A program made the translations under genes and the position numbers. The notes under the pieces were generated by a model. It ran no database searches. It was not told where the DNA came from and saw only the letters and a program-made list of their open reading frames with translations. From Branchiostoma floridae (lineage: Eukaryota; Chordata; Leptocardii; Amphioxiformes; Branchiostomatidae), in the NCBI RefSeq assembly GCF_000003815.2, contig NW_023365702.1, positions 1-64,000 on the forward strand: a DNA stretch of 64,000 bases. The letters run 5' to 3'. This document shows positions 31,436 to 42,791 of the stretch, one piece after another. Position 1 is the first letter of the stretch. Every line of letters begins with the position of its first letter.

Positions 31436-32278
31436 TTATTGGTGAGTTTGCATGTGCCTTCTAAGACTTCTGAGTTGACTGAACTGCCTGCTGCACTCCT
31501 CACACTTATAAGGCTTCTCCCCTGTGTGAGTTTTCATGTGTCTTTTTAGATGACCCGGCTCACTAAACTGCTTGCTGCACTCCTCACACTTGTATGGTTT
31601 CTCTCCAGTGTGAGTCCGGATGTGAGCCTTCAGATTACCCAGTGTACTGAACTGCCTGCTGCACTTCTCACACCTGAAAGGTTTCTCCCCTGTATGGGTT
31701 CGCATGTGTCTCTTCAGATCACTCAGCTGACTGAACTGCCTGCTGCACTCCTCACATCTGTAGGGTTTCTCCCCAGTGTGAGTCCGCATGTGGTTCTTCA
31801 GATTAACCAGATGACTGAACTGCTTCCTACACTCCTCACACATGTAGGGTTTCTCCCCTGTGTGAGTCCGCATGTGTTTCTTCAGACTTCCTAGCTCACT
31901 GAACTGCCTGCTGCACTCCTCACACCTGTAAGGTTTCTCCCCTGTGTGAGTTTTAATGTGAGTCTTCAGATGACCCAGTTGACTAAACTGCCTGCTGCAC
32001 TCCTCACACCTGTACGGTTTCTCCCCTGTGTGACTTCGCAAGTGACTCTTCAGACTACCCATCTCACTGAACTGTTTGCTACACTCCTCACACTTGTAGG
32101 GTTTCTCTCCTGTGTGAGTCCGCATGTGAGACTTAAGATTACCCAGCTTACTGAACTGCTTGCTGCACTCCTCACACTTGTAGGGTTTCTCCACTCTGCT
32201 CCCAGGTTGCACAGAATCATCCATGTTTGCATTTCTCCTGACGTCATTCAAACTCTGCGCTTTGCTTGCTGAAGCCAT
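31436..32278 (-). CDS. C2H2 zinc-finger protein, 9 fingers (ZNF3)
   Basis: 280 residues. The N terminus MASASKAQSLNDVRRNANMD diverges from the MASTSN of its neighbours; nine intact C2H2 fingers follow with TGEKPY linkers, ending HMQTHQ. The acceptor ttccctacag lies 22 bases before the ATG. Exon 1 has its donor at 33487 (ACAG|GTAAGA) but is split by a 1.6-kb LINE (33508-35131), so a mature 5' UTR would either contain LINE sequence or be disrupted. AATAAA at 30761-30766. Finger 5 has KCRKQ-type spacing changes only outside the ligands. The fingers are probably functional as protein; expression is uncertain because of the LINE. Confidence 0.88.
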   Translation of the reverse strand: MASASKAQSLNDVRRNANMDDSVQPGSRVEKPYKCEECSKQFSKLGNLKSHMRTHTGEKPYKCEECSKQFSEMGSLKSHLRSHTGEKPYRCEECSRQFSQLGHLKTHIKTHTGEKPYRCEECSRQFSELGSLKKHMRTHTGEKPYMCEECRKQFSHLVNLKNHMRTHTGEKPYRCEECSRQFSQLSDLKRHMRTHTGEKPFRCEKCSRQFSTLGNLKAHIRTHTGEKPYKCEECSKQFSEPGHLKRHMKTHTGEKPYKCEECSRQFSQLRSLRRHMQTHQ

Positions 32279-32464
32279 CCTCCTAGCTCTACCACAAGGT
32301 CTGTAGGGAAAAGATCATACATTAGGCAAGATATTACAACACCAACTTATATATTAGTGTCCAAGCCAAACTTTTTCCAACTCTATGTATAAATCTCCTA
32401 ACAAAAATTAAGACTGACGAATAGTGAAGCCTCTCTCCAGTCTCCACTATTTTAAGTTACTAAA

Positions 32465-32926
32465 TAGGGGTGGGTACAAAACCGTTCTTTCTTGTTGGAC
32501 AGGTGCGAAAAAAACAAACCTGAAGAAAATCATTGGACCTGATTTTAGACCGATTAAAAAATGAACTGATTATACCGCCAAGCATTCATGTGTTTGGGGC
32601 TTACCATCCCCATTTGTAAGAAAGTAAACATCCCAACAAACATGGCGCACTTATTGATGCCTACGAAGTCAATACAGGTTTGCGCTACAAGAGCGAAGTA
32701 GGATACATTTTACCAAGTTGCTACAAACAAACTTAGTCTAACAGGCATTAGCTTTGTAGGCATAATGACAGAATTCTAAAACGCTAGTAAAAATAAACAA
32801 ATTATTCATTGGTAGTGAAATAGACCATTGTTGTGCCCATTCACAAGTCTTTACAGACTATACTCTGGTCATCTAGGACCTGGAACGTATCTGTGCCTGG
32901 ATTTTCTGTACCGGTACCCACCACTA
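32465..32926. mobile_element. hAT-like element in ZNF3 intron 1
   Basis: Starts TAGGGGTGGGTACAAAACCG, ends ccggtacccaccacta; same family as 28202-28678. Confidence 0.7.
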
Positions 32927-33514
32927 ATGAAGTCAGTTCAAACGCGCCATAATGAACACCAGATGCTAGAACGGCGGGAAGTTCCGGCCAGGGAGCGGAC
33001 GGGGGAAGTTGAGGTACACTTCACAAATATAACACTGTATAAAAATACAGGTATGACTTATTTCTACACCAAAAAAACACTGTGAAATTCACTCTGAAAG
33101 GGAAATACATAAAAACAGACTTGTATTTCCACTTGCCTTTGTATAAATAACATCAAAATTCTTATCAACGGATCCTCCTAAAACCCCTCACATGCCCCCA
33201 TTGTTTACGTTTTCCTCTACGTATCAGAAATTATGTTCTGACTTCTCTCACTATTTGGGTGCAAAAAACTGGAACATTTCAAACATACATTTGTATAATT
33301 CTTTCCTCTGTCTTCCAGTAGACAAAGATGAGAGTTAGACGACAAACCGGGCCGAGTGGTTTTTAATACACCTTCGTCTCCCCCTCCCCACAGAGAAGTT
33401 GCAACGCGTTCTCGAAACGCTTCAGTTTTGGAGCTTTCTGTTAACCTACAGAGCTTCTATTATCAAAATACACGAAGTAGTCTTACCTGTACAAACTTGA
33501 ACACCAGTAAACTC

Positions 33515-34381
33515 AAATTTAAGATCCCTCGTAAAGTTCTGGAAATTATATATAAATCGTTTATCCGTCCTCTACTTGAATATGGTGGCGTAGTCTGGCA
33601 CGGTTGCACTACTTTAGACTCGAATCTCATTGAACGTATACAATACGAATGTTCTTTAATTGTAGCTGGTGCCATCAGGGGGTCCTCATACTCTTCTCTA
33701 CTTACTGAACTGGGATGGGAAAAACTATCCGACCGCCGACACAATCAGACTCTTATTTTATTCTATAAAATCGTTCATGGCCATACTCAACAATATTAAA
33801 ATGATTTGATACCACCCTTAGTATCAGACTCTGCTTCCTATGACCTTCGTAATAAAAACGACTTTCTGTCACTAAAATGTACCACAACCCGCTATAAGAA
33901 ATCGTTCATTCCCTATGCAACGTATCATTGGAACAACCTTACCCTAGCAGATCGTTCCTTACGTCTTCCTCACTTTAAGAAAAAAATGGTCAAATCCGTG
34001 CGCCCTGTCTCTGTTCCATACTTCAGCATAGGTCCTCGTTTCACTTGCGCTATTCTCACTCGTTTCCGCCTAGGTACTTATAGTTTAAACTCCAACTTGT
34101 ACTCTCGCAATCTTGTTACTAGTAGTGCTTGCGCCTGTGGCCATCATTGTGAAAGTATTCATCATTATTTTTTGTACTGCCCCAACTACACCCAATACCG
34201 TATCTCCCTCCTCAGCAACTTGCATAAGCTGGTTGGATTTGCTATTAACATGGACAATCTCTCGGATAATGATTTAGTCCATTTAATGATTCGAGGGTCT
34301 GCATTTCTATCCAACTCAATTAACACAAAACTTCTACAGCATGTACAATTATTCATAAAAGAAACAAAAAGATTTGAATAA
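33515..34381 (+). pseudogene. LINE reverse transcriptase C-terminal region, one in-frame stop
   Basis: Reads KVLEIIYKSFIRPLLEYGGV (post-RT thumb, the I/jockey-type RPLLEYGxxVW motif), continues to QQY and a TAA at 33797-33799, then resumes in the same frame (NDLIPPLVSDSASYDL) through YHWNNLTLADRS and the Cys/His motif CACGHHCESIHHYFLYC to a stop at 34381. The catalytic RT centre is missing through 5' truncation. Dead copy. Confidence 0.8.
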
Positions 34382-34528
34382 GTGAATCTCTATCCTACCA
34401 GCTTGGCCCGGAGTACCTGTCCGAATATCCACCTATACTCAAATGTATTTTCTTATGTTCTATGATTTTGTTATATGGTGTTACTTAACATTACTTTTGT
34501 TATATGCTTTGCTTGTCTGTATTTGTTT

Positions 34529-35011
34529 CAAGGTAGCAGAACACAGTATTAGTGGGCGAACCCCGGGGAGTATGACGCGGGTACATAAAATAGTACGGAT
34601 AAACTTGTTGAAGGAGAGGTAAAAAGCCTTATTTGAGGGGCAGCCAGATATAACCTGTGCTACGTGGTCACGGAAGGTGTCGACTCTGAGACTGCATGGT
34701 TTGGATTGTGAAAGTTTTCTATTTTGTGTATAAATGCGCTCCATTACGCAACTGCCTTTCTAGCGTGAGCCGGCTGCAGTTCTGTGACCTCCGCAGAGGG
34801 GCATTTCAAAGAGGGCGTGAGAAGACGATACGCCGACAGTATTTTTTTGTTTTTTAATATATTGTGGCTTGTACCTTCAACTCAAACATATCCGATTTTG
34901 GTATTCCAAAAGTGCACCCTACTATATTTTTCATTGCGTCGAAGCTAGTCACCTTGAGGCCCTTAACTATAGAAATCCCCATAGGCCGAAAACTGTGTTC
35001 TGCTACCTTCA
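34529..35011. mobile_element. Inverted-repeat element nested in the LINE 3' region
   Basis: CAAGGTAGCAGAACACAGT at the left and its complement ACTGTGTTCTGCTACCTT at the right, about 480 bp apart. Target duplication unclear. Confidence 0.45.
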
Positions 35012-35476
35012 ATGTTCTTTTGTACTCTCAGTTTGTTCCTGATGACGGCACGAAAATAAGCATGTTGAGCTTGAGTGTGTCGCCATCATGTTATGTATTT
35101 ATCTGTTGCAATAAAAAAATAGAAATAAAAAAACACCAGCAGACTTGCAAAAAACGTCCGTCGGCTCACTAAAACCGCCGATGTTGACCAGATCGATCTT
35201 CGAAACGAAGAAAACTTCCAAACCCAAGCCGTTTTACCAGAAAACAGGAAGTTGCGCCTCATGACCCGGAAGTATATCATGATCGTGGGTTAAACATCAT
35301 CTCCTGGTTATTCAATAGTTGTCGCGATATTGCTCAAACAGGATTTATGTAAGACATGGCATTTCTTTCTTGGAGACTGACACTGGTCATATTTTTGTTA
35401 CCCCGTGTTGCTCCTTTTGGAGATTTTCAACGTGCTTGAAATTTCAGGCCTCCTTTGGAAACCAGACCTGTACCTG

Positions 35477-35669
35477 TAATCTCCTAGCAGATCCTACGGT
35501 GCCATATATATAATGATAGTTGTTGTTGTTGTATCAAAGATAGTATCAAAGCTTGCCAAGAAGAATAGCCGGCCAAAGGGATTCAAACGGTCACATACAT
35601 ACTCCCAGGCTTCACACCTCTGCTAGCTTTTGATACTGTCTAATGCTACCGTAGGATCTGCTTGGAGAT
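35477..35669. mobile_element. MITE (TAATCTCC family) upstream of ZNF3
   Basis: Ends TAATCTCCTAGCAGATCC and GGATCTGCTTGGAGATA; homologous in place to 29596-29794, so carried by the zinc-finger unit. Confidence 0.65.
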
Positions 35670-36147
35670 AGAAAAGCGACAGAATGCTGACCAAACCAAG
35701 AAGTATTCGCCAAGCAGAGGTTCGGCTCCGGCTATTTTTGACGTGATTTTAGGCGTTTTTAACCGGCTTTCTATTTTGAACTGTTTTCTTCATGTCACGC
35801 GGGATCCCCAAGTTGGTGTGATTCCGTTTTCCGACAAAATATGGATAAAACGTATCAAAATACAGCCAAAGTCAAACATCTGCTTGGTCATCGGTTCAAT
35901 GAGGTCAACTCTAAAAAGTAGAGCCATCCAGTGTATTGTGCAGTGATGCCTTCTAGCGATCTTCAGTGTATCTGCAGCCAGAAATCTGTGATCTGCTCAG
36001 CAATTAAAAACAAATATTAGGTATATAAATGGAAAGTAATGCCATATATGGAATCATGTTGTTTATTAATTTTCATAAAGATTTAAATGTATTGACTTAT
36101 TGAAATAAACATACTGGTGACTCTGTATTCTTTTGTGTTTGGTAGCG

Positions 36148-36197
36148 TGTGTATGTATGTATGTATGTATGTTCGTATGTATGTTTGAATGTCTGTA

Positions 36198-36235
<38 letters not shown>

Positions 36236-36330
36236 CGTGTGTGTATGTATATTTGTATGCATGTGTGTATACATGTTTGTAAGTATATAAGTATGTATGT
36301 ATGTTAGTGTGTATGTACATGCTTGTAAGT
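36148..36330. repeat. GTAT/(GT)n microsatellite between ZNF3 and ZNF4
   Basis: gtatgtatgtatgtatgttc, a (gt) run at 36201-36235 and more gtat repeats. Confidence 0.92.
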
Positions 36331-37271
36331 AGACGAACAGCATAACTTGAGAAGGCCTGAATGGATTGTACATGTACTGACATGTACGTACATGTTCTGA
36401 CATACAACAATTGCTGCCTAAAACGTTTGACCGTTTCAAAAATCACATCTAGTTACTTGAGTAACTATTCTTGAACAGTGTATGGTTTTAGATGCATTTT
36501 TTTTCATTTTGGAGAGCAAAAATTGTTTTGTTTTAGCTTAGCTGGTTTCTGTACTTCATACTAATAAAGTCCTGTGGCTAGTGCCATACTAAATCTATTG
36601 ACTTCTTCCAATGCTACAAACAAGTGTGCATCAAACAAACAACTTTATTGAACAAATGACTATAATGAAAAAAATGTAACAGAACAATAAAACCCAAAAT
36701 AACACTTCTAAAGTGTGACTTCACTTTCAAGACTAGTTCTGGCCTAGTTGAAGTTGAAAGCAAGTATAACAAATACTAGACAATGCTAACACTAAAGAAC
36801 GTAGCATTAAAGAAAGTTGTTAGTAGTGACAAAAACAAGTCTTCTTCACGCAATAACTGCTTTCACCAGTTCTAGTGGTACCTCACGTAGATTATATATA
36901 TGGCTAAGCTACAAGCCTAAAATAGAGAACATAATTTCTGCGACTTTAACTGTTATTCCACACTAAATGGACAACTTGGCATGTTACAAAAGGGCATGCG
37001 CAATATAAAAAAAAACTTTAATAAAGAACAAAACCTACTCTATTACATCTTACGTACTAATCTAAGATTAGGAACAAGTAAATAAAAGTAATACCTTTCA
37101 TTAGAAGAGGTGTTACAGTAGAAGACTGGCTAAACTACTAAACAACTAAACAAAATATGGAAAAAAAATATTACTTAACTTGACAAATTAACCATGTTTG
37201 TAGGCAATCTCCAGAATTTTCCATGTGAATTTTCCAACATCTCTATATAATACTATTGGTCCTGGCCTTTC

Positions 37272-38387
37272 TTATTTATGAGTCTGCATGTGCCTTTTAA
37301 GACTTCTGAACTGACTGAACTGCCTGCTGCACTCCTCACACTTATAAGGTTTCTCCCCAGTGTGACTTTTGATATGAGTCTTTAGATTACTCAGCTGACT
37401 GAACTGCCTGCTGCACTCCTCACACATATAAGGCTTCTCCCCTGTGTGAGTTTTCATGTGTCTTTTTAGATTACCTAGCACACTGAACTGCTTGCTGCAC
37501 TCCTCACACTTATAAGGCTTCTCCCCTGTGTGACTCCGCATGTGGGATTTTAGAGCACCAAGCTCACTGAACTGCCTTCTGCACTCCTCACACTTGTAGG
37601 GTTTCTCCCCTACGTGAGTCCTCATGTGTCTCTTTAGATCACCCAGCTGACTGAACTGCCTGCTGCACTCCTCACACCTGTAGGGTTTTTCCCCTGTGTG
37701 AGTCCGCATATGAGTTTTTAGATCACACAGCTGACTGAACTGCCTACTGCACTCCTCACACCTGTAGGGTTTCTCCCCTGTGTGAGTCCGCATATGTTTC
37801 TGCAGACTTCCCAGCCGACTGAACTGCCTGCTGCACTCCTCACACCTGTAAGGTTTCTCCCCTGTGTGAGTCCGCATGTGTCTCTTCAGATCAAAAAGCT
37901 GACTGAACTGCCTGCTGCACTCCTCACACCTGTAGGGTTTCTCCCCTGTGTGAGTCCGCATGTGTCCCCTAAGATGACAAAGTTGACTGAACTGTTTGCT
38001 ACACTCCTCACAACTGTAGGGTTTCTCCCCTGTGTGAGTTTTGATGTGAGTCTTAAGATGACCCAGCCGACTGAACTTCTTGCTGCACTTCTCACACTTG
38101 TAGGGTTTCTCCCCCGTGTGAGTCCGCATATGTCCCATTAGATGACCCAGCTGACTGAACTGCCTGCTGCACTCCTCACACTTGTACGGTTTGTCACCTG
38201 TGTGAGTCCGCATGTGCCTTTTTAGATTACTCAGCTGACTAAACTGCTTGCTGCATTCCTCACACTTGTAGCACTTCTTGTCTCTGCCGCCCTCCTCACA
38301 CTTGTAAGTGCCAGGTCGCACAGAATCATCCTCTCTTGCATTTCTCCTGACGTCATCCAAACTCTGCACCTCGCTTGTTGATGCCAT
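37272..38387 (-). CDS. C2H2 zinc-finger protein, 12 fingers (ZNF4)
   Basis: 371 residues. N terminus MASTSEVQSLDDVRRNARED, an extra YKCEEGGRDKKCYKCEEC stretch that looks like a small duplication of the first-finger entry, then 12 intact C2H2 fingers ending HMQTHK. Linkers are TGEKPY apart from one TGDKPY and one VGEKPY. Acceptor ttccctacag 22 bases before the ATG; exon 1 donor at 39490 (GCTG|GTAAGAC). The core promoter has the best TATA box of the array (39715-39725). A second first-exon copy with an intact donor at 40281 could act as an alternative promoter. AATAAA at 36644-36649. No effector domain seen; DNA target unknown. Confidence 0.91.
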   Translation of the reverse strand: MASTSEVQSLDDVRRNAREDDSVRPGTYKCEEGGRDKKCYKCEECSKQFSQLSNLKRHMRTHTGDKPYKCEECSRQFSQLGHLMGHMRTHTGEKPYKCEKCSKKFSRLGHLKTHIKTHTGEKPYSCEECSKQFSQLCHLRGHMRTHTGEKPYRCEECSRQFSQLFDLKRHMRTHTGEKPYRCEECSRQFSRLGSLQKHMRTHTGEKPYRCEECSRQFSQLCDLKTHMRTHTGEKPYRCEECSRQFSQLGDLKRHMRTHVGEKPYKCEECRRQFSELGALKSHMRSHTGEKPYKCEECSKQFSVLGNLKRHMKTHTGEKPYMCEECSRQFSQLSNLKTHIKSHTGEKPYKCEECSRQFSQFRSLKRHMQTHK

Positions 38388-38584
38388 CCTCCTAGCTCGA
38401 TCACAAGGTCTGTAGGGAATGAATTGTTGTTAGGCAACATTAATTTTTTTAGTATTTATACCAACTGGTACATTAGTGTCCTAGCCAAACTTTTTCCAAC
38501 TCAATGTATACATCCCCTAAGAAAATTAAAGACTGACAAATAGTTAAGGCTCTCTCCACCATTTTAAAAATTTAAGCTACTAAA

Positions 38585-39092
38585 TAGGGGTGTGTACAAA
38601 ACAATTTTTCTTGTTGGACCGGTGCGAAAAAAAACAGACCTGAAAATAATCATTGGACCTGATTTAAGACTGAAACCAAAATTAACAGATTATACCGGCA
38701 AGCATTGATGTGTATGGGGGCTTACCATCCCAATTAGGAAAGTAAACATCCAACATGGCGGCGCTTATTGATGCCTACGAAATCAATATAAAACTTTGCT
38801 ATCGTGAACCTATAACCTGTATAAACAAGAGTGAAGTATACATTTCATCAAGTTGCTACAAACAAATTTAGTCTGACAGAGGCATTAGCTTTGTTGACAG
38901 AATTCTAAAACGCCAGTAGAAATAGGATACTTCATCAAACAAATTCATTTGTTGCGAAATGGACCATTCTTTTTCCCATTCACAAGGTTTTACAGACAAC
39001 TAGGTCCAGGTTCAGGTCCGGACGAGGACCTAATCATGTAGACCTGAACAGTACTTGTACCTGAATTTTCTGTACCGGTACCCACCCCTGCT
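38585..39092. mobile_element. hAT-like element in ZNF4 intron 1
   Basis: Starts TAGGGGTGTGTACAAAAC, ends tgtaccggtacccacccct; same family as 28202-28678. Confidence 0.7.
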
Positions 39093-39489
39093 AGTAGTAC
39101 TACTGAACCTCCCCTAGCAGTTAGTTCAAACACGCCATAATGAACACCAGATGCTAGAACGCAAGAAAGTCCCCGCCTGGGGTCGGACGGGGGAAGTTGA
39201 GGTACACCTTACAGATGCATTCCTCTACTTATCAAAATGTTCTCTCCCTATTCTAGCTGCAGAAAACTGGAATATTTCATAAAATTATTTCATCTAAGCC
39301 ATGGTCTATCTTCCATTGGTAACAGACGACAAACCCTGTGGTTCATACCTTTCTTCCCCCAAGTTGCAGTTGGTCCCCCCCCTCCCTATTCCAAAGAGGT
39401 TGCAACGCGCGTTCACGAAACGCTTCACTTTCGAGGTTTCTATCAAATCTACAGAGCTTGAAGTATCAAAATACAAGAGTTCGTCTTAC

Positions 39490-39725
39490 CAGCACAAACT
39501 TGAACACCAGCAGACTCGCACAAAAGCGTCCGTAGACTCCCTAAAACCGCTAAATGTTGATGAGATCTTCGAGACGAAGAAAATATTTCCAGCCCACTCC
39601 GTTTTCCACAAAACAGGAAGTTGCGTCTCATAACCCGGAAGTATACCTCGACCTGACCTGGGTCAACCATCCTCCCTGGTTATCCAATAGTTGTCGCGAT
39701 AACGATTAATCGGGATTTATATAAA
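39490..39725 (-). promoter_or_regulatory. ZNF4 noncoding first exon and TATA promoter
   Basis: Minus strand TTTATATAAATCCCG (TATA, 39711-39725), then ATCGCGACAAC about 25 bases on, then the exon with an upstream ATG (39670, MVDPGQVEVYF), donor GCTG|GTAAGAC at 39490. Confidence 0.6.
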
Positions 39726-40280
39726 GATTAATGCAGACACGGCCTTTATTTCTCTGAGACTAACACTGGTCATATTTCTATTCTCCTGTGTTGCTCCATT
39801 TCGTGATGGTCAAAATTGCGGACCACCTTTGGAAACCAGACCTGTACCTGTAACCGTGTCACTGGAGAAAAACGGCAGACTGCTGACCTAACTAAGAAGG
39901 AGTCTCCAAGCAGACGGCTCCAGCTATTTTTGGCGTGATTCTAGGCGTTTTTAAAGGTGTTTTCGTCATACCATGTGGGATCTATTTTGGTGAAAACTGA
40001 AACATTTCAAACATAAATTTGTATAATTCTTTCCTCTAAGATACGGTCTATATTCCAGTGAACATAGACGGCAGAAAAGTTGATTTTTTTTTTTTACCTT
40101 TGGTAAGTTCTTTGTGATCGCCCACCCCACCCCCGCCGGTCCCCCCTCCCCTGTAATGTGAAGAACGCGTTCACGGAACCACCTTGGTCTAACTTTCGAG
40201 CTTTCTGCCAAACCAAGCATATAACGTCCTTGGCCAAACCTACAGAGCTTCTAGTATCAAAATACAAGATGTCGTCTTAC

Positions 40281-40425
40281 CTGAACAAACTTGAACACCA
40301 GCAGACTTGAGCAAAACGTCCGTCGACTCCTAAAACCGCTAAATGTTGATGAGATATTCGAAACGATGAAAGACTTTCCAAACCCACGCCGTTTTTCGGG
40401 AAAACAGGAAGTTGTCCGCCAAAAT
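40281..40425 (-). promoter_or_regulatory. Orphan copy of the zinc-finger first exon
   Basis: Same exon sequence as the ZNF first exons with an intact donor TTCAG|GTAAGACGAC at 40281, but no zinc-finger body between it and the ZNF4 promoter. The intron beside it is truncated. It may splice to the ZNF4 coding exon or be a relic of a lost gene. Confidence 0.6.
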
Positions 40426-40904
40426 TAGTTAGTGACACTGAAGAGATCTGGAAGAAACAGGTCTTTTATACTCTAACTATGAATGAAGACAATTTCAGAT
40501 GTCCAATAGGAAAGGTTTTAAGACAATTCAGACTGAAGACAATTTGGATTGCAAAGAAAACAAAGCTAAGCCAAAGTCAAGCTGAAGACAATTTGGATTT
40601 CAAAGGATAGCAAGGCTAAGACACAGTTTAATGCAAATGAGTCAATTAGCTCCTGTTGTTTTAGTTACAGGAGCTTACAGGGGCGAAATTGTCTTCATGT
40701 ACTTTTTGTGATCTCAATGAGCATACAATTATAAGGATCTTTCTGTAAAGATTAATGCAGACATGACATTTCTTTCGTGGAGACTGATACTAGTCATATT
40801 TCTACGCTCCTGTGTTGCTCCTTTTGGTGATAGTCAACGTGTTTAAAATTGCAGGGTCCTTTTGAAACCAGTACCTGTGCCCCGTATCACTGAATAAAAA
40901 CGGC

Positions 40905-41082
40905 CTCCATAGCAGGCACTCAGGGGTCCTTTTTTGGCTCATATTACTATTGCTGGTCATTTCTTTTTGTACTGGGTCAGTAATCAGCGACGGCCGACAA
41001 TCAGCGACCCAGTACAAAAAGAAATGGCCAGCAAAAGTGTATTATGAGCCATAAAAAGCCCAGAGAGCCTGCTATGGAGGCT
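40905..41082. mobile_element. Palindromic MITE
   Basis: Arms of about 75 bases: CCTCCATAGCAGGC, ttggctcatatta and ggtcatttctttttgtactg on the left, their complements on the right. Upstream, 40482-40700 has inverted gaagacaatttc / gaaattgtcttc ends. Confidence 0.8.
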
Positions 41083-41108
41083 TAAACTGCTGACCTAACC
41101 AAGAAGTA

Positions 41109-41290
41109 TCCTCAAAGCAGAGGTTTGGTTTCAGATGTTTTTGACTTGATTTTAGGCGTTTTAACCGTTTTTCTATTTTGTATCGTTTTCTTCGTGTCAT
41201 GCGGGCTCCTCAAAGTTGCTGTGATTCCGTTTCCCGACAAAAACGCCTAAAACACGTCAAAACACAGCCGGAGCCAAACCTCTGTTTGGT
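41109..41290. mobile_element. MITE with ~50-bp inverted ends
   Basis: Left caaagcagaggtttggtt and gattttaggcgtttt, right aaaacgcctaaaacacgtc and agccaaacctctgtttgg. Partial copies of the left end recur at about 4354, 4531, 29868, 35713, 46479 and 46657. Confidence 0.65.
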
Positions 41291-42559
41291 CAGAACTGTC
41301 GTGTCTTGTGCAGTAATGCCTTCTAGCGATCTTTAGCGTATGTGCACCCGGAAATCTGGTGCTCTGCTCAGCAAATAAAAACAACTCGCGAGTATATGCA
41401 AGGATGTAACGTCCTTGGTATATGTAGCTAGAAAGTAGTGCCTTATATGGAATCATTTTGTTTTATTATTTTCATGAAGATTTAAATGTACGACTGACTT
41501 CATAAGATAAAAATGCTGGTAACACTATTCTTTTGTGTTTGGTAGCATTTGTACGTATTTCTGTATGTATGTATGTATGTGTGTATGTATGTATCGTGAG
41601 CTGATCAGAACATCGAAACGTATGCATAATGTCATTAGTAAGAAAAACTGGTTGTGTAAAAGAATTCTCCTGTATACTATAGCTATGGCTAGTGCCATAC
41701 TAAATGTATCAACTTCTTGAAATGCTATCTCCAAACAAGTGTGTATTAAACAAACAACTTTATTGAACAAAACAAATGATTATAATAAAACATGAAAGAA
41801 CAATAAAACCTAAACTAACACTTCTTTCTACCATATGTACTTTGTTGAGAAATTCAGGTCTAAAAAAAACAAGTAAAAAAACTTAGTTTGGATGATGAGG
41901 TTAATACGTACTGTTATCAATCCTTTGTTCTTACATCATTTCAAAACTTTTCTGACAGTTACAGACATCAATCTAAAACAGACTTGTATCTACATAAAAT
42001 GTTTAACAAACACCTGCAACTAACAAACACATGCATCTACCTACATGAAATAAGCAAGTATAACAAATACCTGATAACGTTAACACTAATGTAAATGTAG
42101 ATTAGTACAAGCAACCATCTTAAGATCACAAGTAATTAGTAGTGATGAAACAAGTCTTCTTCACACAATAACTGCTTTCACCAGTTCTATTGGTATAGCT
42201 AAACTACAAAACCTAAAATAGATAATAAGATATGTGTAACATTGAACAGTTGACACTAAATGGCCAACTTGCCATTGTACAAAAGGGCATGTGCAATAAC
42301 AACAAAAGTTAGATAAGGAACAAAACGTACTAGATGTTAAATCTTCCTAACTAATTTGAGGTTGGGAACTTGAGATAAAAAATCAACAAGTAAATAAAAT
42401 TAAAACCTTTCTTTACAATATTATTACAACAGTTCATGGAGTTACAATCAGATAGCTGGCTATACAATATCTAAACTACTAGTACTAAACAAAATTGTAA
42501 AAAATAAAATTGACAAACATACTATGTGACCAACATCTCTATTTCACACTCCTGACTCC

Positions 42560-42790
42560 TGATTCTTATTTCTGGGTTTGCATGTGCTGTCTAAGACTAC
42601 TGAGTTCACAGAACTGTCTGCTGAACAGCTGACACTTTCTCATCTGTTGGAGTTTGTTTCTTCGATGACCCAGCCGACTGAACTGCCTGCTGCATTCCTC
42701 ACCCCTCAACGGTTTCTCCCATGTCTGTAAGTCTCCATGTTTTTTCTATGACTCAACTAACTAAACCGCCTCTTACACTCCTCACACTTA
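42560..42790 (-). pseudogene. Decayed C-terminal fingers of ZNF5
   Basis: Past the ZNF5 stop, finger relics are still readable in shifted frames: [20 protein letters not shown], and a last-finger relic ending HMQTQK near 42573. Stops and small indels show these two to three terminal fingers were lost from the protein. Confidence 0.7.
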
Positions 42791-42791
42791 A

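Larger units (their letters stand above)
33508..35131 (+). mobile_element. 5'-truncated LINE inserted in ZNF3 exon 1
   Basis: Flanked by AACACCAG (33500-33507, 35132-35139). Ends in an A-rich tail (caataaaaaaatagaaataa). Coding part 33515-34381, then a 3' UTR that contains a nested inverted-repeat element. It lies opposite to the host gene. Confidence 0.88.
33487..35355 (-). promoter_or_regulatory. ZNF3 first exon (split by a LINE) and core promoter
   Basis: Exon pieces 33487-33507 and 35140 to about 35290; donor ACAG|GTAAGA at 33487; TATA-like TACATAAATCC at 35342-35352. The intervening 33508-35131 is a LINE with the target duplication AACACCAG. Confidence 0.6.
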
